Source of the DNA: Lewinellaceae bacterium
Lineage (GTDB): Bacteria; Bacteroidota; Bacteroidia; Chitinophagales; Saprospiraceae
Reading direction: 5' to 3'
NCBI GenBank assembly: GCA_020636355.1
Contig: JACJYB010000002.1
Location: 682,001 to 746,000, forward strand
Length of the DNA: 64,000 nt
The notes beneath the pieces are model-generated. The model was not told the origin of the DNA and did not search any database. It saw only the letters and a program-made list of their open reading frames with translations. How positions within the stretch are numbered: the first letter of the stretch is position 1; each line of letters begins with the position of its first letter. The position numbers were made by a program, and so were the translations under genes. Shown here one piece after another: positions 7,376-13,992 of the stretch.

Positions 7376-10039
7376 ATGATTCGACTTCGGATAGTACACC
7401 TGATGATTGCGTGGTGGATGCTGCAAATGCCTGCATTCACGCAACAGGTCGTTAATCCAAAATGCCCACTCCCTGCCTTGCTAAATGAAATCGAAAAAAA
7501 ACTTAACGTCAGGTTTGCCTACGATGCCTCCGCATTAGCTTCCATTTTGATTGATTCCACCCGGATTCAGGACAATCCGGACAAGTGGTTGGAAGAATTG
7601 CTCAAGGACAAACAATTTGAATGTCAGCGTCTGTCCGATAAACAATACCTCATTCGGACCCATTCACTAAAAGATATTGCAGGCATATCGAACCAATTTA
7701 CACTGTCAGGGAGCGTACGAGATGCCTGGACCGGAGACTACCTTGAAAATGTAGCGGTCTTCACGACGGATCTCCGTCACGGTACAACTACAGATTCCCT
7801 GGGCCGTTTCAGGCTGTCCTGTAGCAACTATTCGACCCAGATAGCTTTCCAGATGCTGGGATATACCGATTTACGTGTGGATCAGCAACAATTAACACCC
7901 AATTTCTCTATTTCGTTGATCCCGCAGATTCAGGAGATGCCGGAAGTCCTAATTGCAACCAAACCACCACCCATTGGATACCGTTCAAACAGCTCAGCCA
8001 TCCAATGGCGTCCCAATGAACTGTTAGCTATGGGACTGGGAGGGATGCAATCCGATGTCCTGAGATCAATGCAATGGCTTCCGGGAGTGAATACCGGTGA
8101 TGACCTGAATGCATTACCCGGTGTTCGAAGCAATGAGCCTGATCAAAACCTGATCCTTCTTAATGACATGCCTTTGCTTAAAGTGGATCATTATTTCGGC
8201 ATATTCAGTGCACTACCTCCCAATCTTATCCAGGATGTAACCTGGTACCGTTCCTATTTCCCGGCCAATTACGGCGGACGCACGGCGTCTATCATCAATC
8301 TGAATACGCTCGAACCTTCACTCCAGAATCCAGGTTGGAGCGGTCAATTTACCTGGGATAATCTATCCGCCTCCGGTGTAGCCAGAGGGCCTCTTTCAAA
8401 ACACCTCTTTGCCACCATAGCCGGACGATCCACGTATTACAACCTGTCCTCGGATGGCCTTTTCAATTTCTTGTACGAGAAACCTACGGAGGATTACTTT
8501 GAATATCCGGATGAAAACCCGATTAGAAATACCCTGAATATCCGGGAGACCCAACCCTCCTTTCAGTTTTATGACGGATATGCAGGAATTGAAGGCCATT
8601 GGAAAAACACCTCCCTGCGTATCCAGTATTTTACGGGGTTTGATGATTTTGATAATCTAAGCAGCAATGGATTTGCCATCCCAACCCGGGACGAGCATAT
8701 CCTTTACCGATCGGCACTTAGCGAACAAAATACCTGGCAAAACCAGGCTGCCGGGCTGTACCTGGATCACCGTTTTACCTCAGGATTGGTTTGGAAGAAC
8801 TGGATCAATTATACCGCTTATTCCAATCAATCGGTGAACCGCCTGAATCTGGACCGCATAGAAGGATTTCAATATCCACCGGTCAACCTGGATGTATCTG
8901 ATTCTTTTTACAATACTTCTTCCATTGCCGAAATTCAATCGGAACTCGATTGGACGTTAAAACCCGACCATCTGTTCAAGATTGGGCTACAAACGTCGCA
9001 ATTAAACAATCTGGTCGATTTTGATTTGGAAGCATTGCCCTCTTTAAATGTTACCCTTGGAGGTAAAACGGTTCAGACCTATGGGGAATACGTGTTCGAA
9101 AATAACGGATGGAAGATGGAATCCGGTTTGCGTGGCATCTACTACACGGTGACTAACCAGGTCCAATTCGAACCCCGCTGGTACCTTCAGTACGAATCGA
9201 AAAGCGGTCATCGCTTCCATCTGGCAGCAGGCAATTATCACCAATACCTGCGCAGTTCTAACCACGAGGATCGATACAACCGCAGTTTTGAATTCTTCAT
9301 TTTGGCCGATGATGAACGCTTTCCCGTACTTGGATCCTGGCAGTTCACCGGAGGCTGGACCTGGCAAAAGAATAATATTCGTCTGGAGGCAGAAGCATTT
9401 TATCATAGCCTGGACGGGTGGTTGGAATACGCTCAGGAAATGCCTGGTGTCAATAGCCAGACCCCTGTTCGATCCAGTACCTTCAGATTGTATGACGGTA
9501 CTGCAAAACAATTTGGCATAGATGTGTTATTGCGACATGATGCGACGCATTGGCCCGGGTGGATTGCATATACCCTGAGTAAAGCTGAGCAGTCAATTCC
9601 TGAAATCAACCGGGGTGCCTATTATCCTTCGCAAAATGATCGCCGCCACCAGCTTAAAATAGTGCAGGAGTATCAGAACAACCGGTGGTCCCTGTGGATG
9701 GGCTATCAATATGTAAGCGGAAGACCTTACCTGAATATTCTAAGTGTTGGAGAAACATTGCGCAGAGATATAAACATTCGTCGAGCATATGATTATTTGC
9801 CGGCTTATCAGCGTTTTGACCTGGGTGCTACTTACCGGCTACCTGTGAAAAATACGCAACTGGTGTTTTCAGCAGGTGTTTACAACCTGTTCAATCACAA
9901 TAATGTGGAATACCGTCAATATGTCCTGAGTCTGGAGGGAGCTCCCAACACGAATCTTCCAAACCAAAATTACATCCTGGGCAACGACGTATCCTTACTC
10001 CCTATTACTCCGTACTTATCAGTGAGCTGGAAATTTTGA
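7376..10039 (+). CDS. TonB-dependent outer-membrane receptor with STN and carboxypeptidase-like domains
   Basis: An 887-residue outer-membrane receptor. After a signal peptide (IVHLMIAWWMLQMPAFTQQ) there is an STN domain (PLPALLNEIEKKLNVRFAYDAS through LIRTHSL, about 29-98). It receives the signal to FecR. Then comes a CarboxypepD_reg-like domain (FTLSGSVRDAWTGDYLENVAVFT, about 108-190), a plug (about 210-320, with LPGVRSNEPDQNLILLNDMP) and a beta-barrel ending in LSVSWKF, with a terminal aromatic residue. No SusD-type lipoprotein gene follows, so this resembles FecA-type transducers more than SusC/SusD glycan importers. Substrate is unknown. Confidence 0.9.
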   Translation: MIRLRIVHLMIAWWMLQMPAFTQQVVNPKCPLPALLNEIEKKLNVRFAYDASALASILIDSTRIQDNPDKWLEELLKDKQFECQRLSDKQYLIRTHSLKDIAGISNQFTLSGSVRDAWTGDYLENVAVFTTDLRHGTTTDSLGRFRLSCSNYSTQIAFQMLGYTDLRVDQQQLTPNFSISLIPQIQEMPEVLIATKPPPIGYRSNSSAIQWRPNELLAMGLGGMQSDVLRSMQWLPGVNTGDDLNALPGVRSNEPDQNLILLNDMPLLKVDHYFGIFSALPPNLIQDVTWYRSYFPANYGGRTASIINLNTLEPSLQNPGWSGQFTWDNLSASGVARGPLSKHLFATIAGRSTYYNLSSDGLFNFLYEKPTEDYFEYPDENPIRNTLNIRETQPSFQFYDGYAGIEGHWKNTSLRIQYFTGFDDFDNLSSNGFAIPTRDEHILYRSALSEQNTWQNQAAGLYLDHRFTSGLVWKNWINYTAYSNQSVNRLNLDRIEGFQYPPVNLDVSDSFYNTSSIAEIQSELDWTLKPDHLFKIGLQTSQLNNLVDFDLEALPSLNVTLGGKTVQTYGEYVFENNGWKMESGLRGIYYTVTNQVQFEPRWYLQYESKSGHRFHLAAGNYHQYLRSSNHEDRYNRSFEFFILADDERFPVLGSWQFTGGWTWQKNNIRLEAEAFYHSLDGWLEYAQEMPGVNSQTPVRSSTFRLYDGTAKQFGIDVLLRHDATHWPGWIAYTLSKAEQSIPEINRGAYYPSQNDRRHQLKIVQEYQNNRWSLWMGYQYVSGRPYLNILSVGETLRRDINIRRAYDYLPAYQRFDLGATYRLPVKNTQLVFSAGVYNLFNHNNVEYRQYVLSLEGAPNTNLPNQNYILGNDVSLLPITPYLSVSWKF

Positions 10040-10047
10040 TTGACCAA

Positions 10048-10569
10048 TTATCTTGCTTTCTGAAACTCTGCGAAGGTCATGGTCTTGTACTTTTCTTCAT
10101 TGGCATAAACCAATTCTTTCATCAGACCATCAACCTGCTTGTATCCCGGTGAGATCAGAATACGGGCGAAACTTTCATCCAGGGTGACATAGGATGGATA
10201 ACTCATTTTCCCATCCAGGAGGGCATAAGCAAGCTGGTGAATCCCATTTCTTCCGGCAGCTATCCATTTAAAGGTATTACCCTGGAAAACGATGTCATCT
10301 TTTTGCTCTGCATCCAATTTTACGGCATAATAATTATTGGAAATGTACTCCACTACTTTGGGATCCTTAAAGGTGGTTGCATCCATTCTCTTGCACCAGC
10401 CGCACCAGTCGGTGTAGACATCCACGAATACTTTCTTTGGATTGGAAGCATTTAATTTAACCGCTTCATCCCAGGTTATCCAGTGAATTTCTTCAGCAAC
10501 ATCCTGTGATGCCGGTACCGGGTCGATCGTAAAAAAGAATGGTAAAATCAGATATAAAAGATAGTGCAT
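10048..10569 (-). CDS. Thioredoxin-fold protein, periplasmic
   Basis: 173 residues: a signal peptide-like N-terminus (MHYLLYLILPFFFTIDPVPA) and a thioredoxin fold with the active-site pair C56-G-W-C59 in VFVDVYTDWCGWCKRMD. The cis-proline region is MSYPSYVTLDE. The family (thioredoxin_7/DUF255-like) reduces or isomerises disulphides, or passes electrons, in the periplasm. The partner cannot be read from the sequence. It converges on the TonB receptor with eight bases between stop codons. The DUF5777 block lies upstream on the same strand but is separated by 210 bases with a hairpin, so it is probably a separate transcript. Confidence 0.85.
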   Translation of the reverse strand: MHYLLYLILPFFFTIDPVPASQDVAEEIHWITWDEAVKLNASNPKKVFVDVYTDWCGWCKRMDATTFKDPKVVEYISNNYYAVKLDAEQKDDIVFQGNTFKWIAAGRNGIHQLAYALLDGKMSYPSYVTLDESFARILISPGYKQVDGLMKELVYANEEKYKTMTFAEFQKAR

Positions 10570-10733
10570 GACAAGGACTTGTTTTCTTATTGAACCGTAA
10601 AGATATACCCATTAACGCAACAATGCTTCAAATTGTTTGCCAGGGTTTGTAGTCTGGATTACAAAGAAAGAGCATTCCCAGTGGTTTGAAATAGCAAAAG
10701 GGACCCAAATCGATCCCTTCTGCATGTTGACGA

Positions 10734-10753
10734 AAGAGCGAACATTAGCTCTT
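10734..10753 (-). terminator. Weak hairpin between DUF5777 and thioredoxin genes
   Basis: AAGAGC (10734-10739) pairs with GCTCTT (10748-10753) over an eight-base loop, within 30 bases of the DUF5777 stop on the minus strand. There is no T-run, so termination is uncertain. The rest of the 210-base gap shows no gene. Confidence 0.25.
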
Positions 10754-10779
10754 GTCCCAAAGAACCAAACTTGACAATA

Positions 10780-11673
10780 CTATCGGTGTTTAGTACGATC
10801 CACTATCGTGAATACCCTACTCACATTAAATCCAAAATGAATCCCTCCTTTCTCCCATTGGCCAACCGTCTCGGTTATAAAGCCTTTCTCTATCATCGAC
10901 GTGGAATTCGTAAAATGCAACTGGAACACGTGACCACCGGTTTCAATGTCCACCCCTACGGAGAGTGAGTTGTGATAATCCGGACCCAATTGATCGGGCA
11001 ATACGTAGATGTACTCCGCATTGATAGCCAATCGATTGGTTAATTTAATCCTGCCGGCAGCCCCCAGGGCATACACATCATTCTTCTCAGCCCGCGTGGC
11101 TACCAGATTCCGGTGAACTAACGTTGGAGAAAGTTGCAGGGACAGCCGGTCGCTGAATTTGCGTCCGACGATCAATTGGTACGTGTAAAATAATCGTGAG
11201 GAGAAATAATTATCCCGGGTTGGATCCGCCCATTTCACGGAGTTCAGCGAACTGGAAGCTAATACCGCCAACGTAACAGGCATGACCTTTTTTCCAGTGG
11301 ACTGACGCAAGATCTTATACTTCAAAAACCCGTCAAATGATTTCTGGAAACTACTTCTACCGATGCCAACCGTCAATTGATCCGTTATACCGTAATCAAA
11401 CCCCAACCGCATCATGGCATTGTCAAGTCCAAAAAACTCATAGGGTCCTCCATTAATGAACCCAAAGCGGTGATTGATCTTAAAATCCAAAACTCCACCA
11501 GCTGTGCTCTCCAGGGAATGCAAATTGATGACCCGGTTTGTCTTAAAGGCAGCCGTAGCGTATTCCGTCACATCATCATTACCCAATAAGGAAAGGAGAT
11601 CGGTATCCTGTCCATAAGCATCTGAAACAGCGGAAAACGCCAGCAGTAGTACCACTTGAATTCGCCACATCAT
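10780..11673 (-). CDS. DUF5777-like outer-membrane beta-barrel protein
   Basis: 297 residues with a cleavable signal peptide (VVLLLAFSAVSDAYGQ). The body has alternating polar/hydrophobic strands and turns typical of a small outer-membrane barrel (for example VLDFKINHRFGFINGG, MMRLGFDYGITDQLTVGIGRS, FDGFLKYKIL, SLSVGVDIETGGHVFQLHFTNS). This matches the Bacteroidota DUF5777 family, whose function is not established. It is the last gene of a four-gene block (cytochrome, OB-fold, YceI, barrel) and begins only two bases after the YceI gene, so it is surely co-transcribed with it. I infer a role in the same periplasmic redox or lipid process. Confidence 0.75.
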   Translation of the reverse strand: MMWRIQVVLLLAFSAVSDAYGQDTDLLSLLGNDDVTEYATAAFKTNRVINLHSLESTAGGVLDFKINHRFGFINGGPYEFFGLDNAMMRLGFDYGITDQLTVGIGRSSFQKSFDGFLKYKILRQSTGKKVMPVTLAVLASSSLNSVKWADPTRDNYFSSRLFYTYQLIVGRKFSDRLSLQLSPTLVHRNLVATRAEKNDVYALGAAGRIKLTNRLAINAEYIYVLPDQLGPDYHNSLSVGVDIETGGHVFQLHFTNSTSMIEKGFITETVGQWEKGGIHFGFNVSRVFTIVDRTKHR

Positions 11674-11675
11674 GA

Positions 11676-12236
11676 TTAACTTTTAGCATCCATCGGTAAA
11701 TATTGGGACTCGATATCAATTTTAACCTCTTTGGCAATTTTGTCTTTTACCACCGAAGGGATTTTTACACCATAGTCCTCAATTAAAATGGTAAACATGG
11801 CTTTGCCTACGACCTGCCCATCCTGGACGGTAAATGTAGCCGGTGTGGTGACGCTTTTGGTCACTCCATGGATCGTTAGATCTCCGGTAACATTTGTTTC
11901 GTAGGTCCCATTCTCATTCAGTTTGAGCTTACCGGGGTCTTCAATTTTCCCTTTAAAGGAAGCTTTTGGATAGGTGCTGCTTTCCATATAATTTTCATTA
12001 AAATGTTCCTGCATCAGCGCCTTTTCAAATTGAAAGGCTTTGATGAGCACCGCAAATTCCATCTGTCCGTTTTCAGCATCAATAACACTAGCAGCTTTGG
12101 TATTATGTGCTTCAATTTTTTCCATCGGCGCATCCGAATAGAAGGAGACTTTACCGTCTTTGGTAAAATACTTTTGTCCTAAAAGGGCTGAAGAACCCAT
12201 CAAGAACACACAGACCGCGAAAATTCCTTTTTTCAT
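11676..12236 (-). CDS. YceI family periplasmic protein (operon copy)
   Basis: 186 residues with a signal peptide (GIFAVCVFLMGSSALLGQ) and a YceI lipocalin-like barrel. Signature pieces are KVSFYSDAPMEKIEAHN, MQEHFNENYMESSTYPKASFKGKIEDP, GDLTIHGVTKSV and a C-terminal IKIDIESQYLPM-type strand (VKDKIAKEVKIDIES). YceI-like proteins bind polyisoprenoids or amphiphilic molecules in the periplasm. It lies between an OB-fold protein (12 bases upstream) and the DUF5777 barrel (2 bases downstream). A second, diverged YceI (16889-17431) heads the sensor-kinase block just upstream. Confidence 0.88.
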   Translation of the reverse strand: MKKGIFAVCVFLMGSSALLGQKYFTKDGKVSFYSDAPMEKIEAHNTKAASVIDAENGQMEFAVLIKAFQFEKALMQEHFNENYMESSTYPKASFKGKIEDPGKLKLNENGTYETNVTGDLTIHGVTKSVTTPATFTVQDGQVVGKAMFTILIEDYGVKIPSVVKDKIAKEVKIDIESQYLPMDAKS

Positions 12237-12248
12237 GTTATGTAAGGT

Positions 12249-12665
12249 TTATTTTTTTATTTCAATACAACGTACCAGCACGACGTCCATTAAAATGCCG
12301 GTAACCATTCCGCGCAAGGTGACCTGTTGGCCGGGACTAAAATCTGGCCGTTGGGTCCCTTGAACATAATCCATTTCACACCGTACGGTTGCCATGATAT
12401 CATCCGCATCCAGTATGACTGTCCAGACACTGTCTTCCTTGCTGACTGACTCTACTTTTCCGGTCACATCGACAAATTGATCGAGATAGGCCTCATTCGC
12501 TTTTGTCTCATCAGCCTGAAACGCTTGCAGTAATTCGCCCGCGGTTAACGTAGCCACCGGTGTTATGGTGTCAACCTGAACGAAGGGCTTGTTTATGTAT
12601 TTATAAACTACAAATCCCCCGATAACACCCAGTAAAAGGAGCAGTAAAAGCACTTTTTTTATCAT
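12249..12665 (-). CDS. Membrane-anchored OB-fold (tRNA_anti-like) protein
   Basis: 138 residues. The N-terminal helix VLLLLLLLGVIGGFVVYKYI anchors it in the membrane. The rest matches the tRNA_anti-like OB-fold family of Bacteroidota: LTAGELLQAFQADETKANEAYLDQFVDVTGKVESVSKEDS, then VILDADDIMATVRCEMDY and FSPGQQVTLRGMVTGILMDVVLVRCIEIKK. Despite the family name no RNA-binding role is expected for an exported domain. Ligand is unknown. It starts nine bases after the cytochrome gene, inside the four-gene block. Confidence 0.8.
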   Translation of the reverse strand: MIKKVLLLLLLLGVIGGFVVYKYINKPFVQVDTITPVATLTAGELLQAFQADETKANEAYLDQFVDVTGKVESVSKEDSVWTVILDADDIMATVRCEMDYVQGTQRPDFSPGQQVTLRGMVTGILMDVVLVRCIEIKK

Positions 12666-12674
12666 GGCTTGCTG

Positions 12675-13049
12675 TTAATTGTTTTGAGCTCCCTGATCAA
12701 TCCATGCGTTGATCTGCTGAATAAAGCAGGAAGAAAGTTTTGCCGCGCCCTGAGGCATAGGGCTAAATCCGCTATCGTGCTGGATGGAACCCTTCAGTTT
12801 TCCGTTGATCACAAAATTGTGCAGATTACTATAACCCTCAAGGACCACACCACCCTGAGGGAACTGCGCATTATGACAAGACAAACAATTGTTGGTGATA
12901 ATGGGATTCACATTATTGGCATAGCTCATATTTGTGGTATTGCACTCCACAACGGGATACAGATCTTCTTCATTGTCGTAGTAACATTTCGACAATGAGA
13001 GGATCAAAACCATACCAGCGATCCACAAATGATGCGATTTCAAGTTCAT
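12675..13049 (-). CDS. Small c-type cytochrome-like protein
   Basis: 124 residues, exported by an N-terminal signal segment (HHLWIAGMVLILSLSKC). The cysteine at 22 could be a lipid site, but the lysine before it is atypical. One haem-binding motif, C55-L-S-C-H59, lies in INPIITNNCLSCHNA-type context. A likely axial methionine lies in FSPMPQG near residue 95. The C-terminal helix (CFIQQINAWIDQGAQ) is typical of single-haem cytochromes annotated in Bacteroidota. It should carry electrons in the periplasm or at the outer membrane. First gene of the block with OB-fold, YceI and DUF5777 genes. Confidence 0.82.
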   Translation of the reverse strand: MNLKSHHLWIAGMVLILSLSKCYYDNEEDLYPVVECNTTNMSYANNVNPIITNNCLSCHNAQFPQGGVVLEGYSNLHNFVINGKLKGSIQHDSGFSPMPQGAAKLSSCFIQQINAWIDQGAQNN

Positions 13050-13072
13050 AGCATGTTCTGCTTTCGTCCTTA

Positions 13073-13080
13073 CAAATGTA
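13073..13080 (-). promoter_or_regulatory. Candidate -7 box for the cytochrome-YceI-DUF5777 block
   Basis: On the minus strand this reads TACATTTG, an exact match to the Bacteroidota TAnnTTTG element. It lies 24 bases before the cytochrome start at 13049. I see no TTTG at the expected -33 distance, so support is partial. Confidence 0.35.
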
Positions 13081-13218
13081 CCCTGACTCTATGATCCATC
13101 ACCGGATTACCCGCTGAACCGGAATATTGCCCGGCTGTAACCGGCTTATTGTAGTCCATGCGGGAAAAAGCTTTCCTGTCAACCCGGATACGGGCCATTT
13201 ATGTTGTTCTAAAATGGT

Positions 13219-13992
13219 CTAGACTTCGCTGCTTTCAAGATCTCCTGTTATCCATCTTTTGAAAACCGGAGAGCGTTCGGTACTTACGATGCTGTCAATT
13301 TTACAGGCCGGATCAAGCACTATTTTGACCCTTGATTTCGAGTAGGCATGCATCTCGTGGATGGCCTGGTAATTGATGATAAATTGACGGTTAATCCGGA
13401 AGAATAATTTTGAATCCACCAATTCATCCAGTTTTTCCAAAGAATATTCGATGGGATACCGCTTTCCTTGATTGGTTACCAAAAAAGTAATTTTATCCTG
13501 GGTATAGAAGTAAGCCACGTCGAGGATGTCAACGACATGGTAACTCTGGCCGACCTTGATGAGAAATCGCTTGGCAGGTTCTTCCTTCAACAGGCTTTGA
13601 GCCAACTCGCGGTAATCAAAAGCCGCACGTTGCATCCTATCCGTATACTTTTGCAATGCGATCTGCAGCTCGGCTTTCTTGATCGGTTTCAGCAAATAGT
13701 CCAATGCATTAACCCGAAACGCCTCGATCGCATATTGATCGTAGGCTGTGGTAAAAATGATCGGTTTTTGAATGTCGATGTGATCGAAGATTTTGAAGCT
13801 GCTACCATCGGCCAGATGGATATCCATAAACAATAAATCCACTTCCTGATTGGATTCGAGCCATTCCAGACTACTTACAATGGTATCTGTAACACCTTGT
13901 ATTTCGATGGTTTCATCGATCTCGTGCAGCATATTCATCAACCTTTTGGCCGCTGCATGTTCGTCCTCAATAATTAAAACTTTCATATTCAT
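13219..13992 (-). CDS. LytTR-type response regulator
   Basis: 257 residues: a receiver domain (VLIIEDEHAAAKRL, phosphoacceptor D57 in LLFMDIHLADGSSF, FTTAYDQYAIEAFRVNALDYLLKPI) and a C-terminal LytTR DNA-binding domain (FLIKVGQSYHVVDILDVAYF, FFRINRQFIINYQAI). The partner is the propeller kinase upstream. Its start codon overlaps the kinase stop in an ATGA, which implies translational coupling. LytTR regulators bind direct repeats; I could not identify such a repeat with confidence here. The likely target is the cytochrome-YceI block just downstream (inference). Confidence 0.93.
   Translation of the reverse strand: MNMKVLIIEDEHAAAKRLMNMLHEIDETIEIQGVTDTIVSSLEWLESNQEVDLLFMDIHLADGSSFKIFDHIDIQKPIIFTTAYDQYAIEAFRVNALDYLLKPIKKAELQIALQKYTDRMQRAAFDYRELAQSLLKEEPAKRFLIKVGQSYHVVDILDVAYFYTQDKITFLVTNQGKRYPIEYSLEKLDELVDSKLFFRINRQFIINYQAIHEMHAYSKSRVKIVLDPACKIDSIVSTERSPVFKRWITGDLESSEV

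Noticed and set aside
9044..9511. 155-codon minus-strand frame opposite the TonB receptor
   Set aside because: The receptor barrel on the other strand is unmistakable; the antisense frame has no recognisable features.
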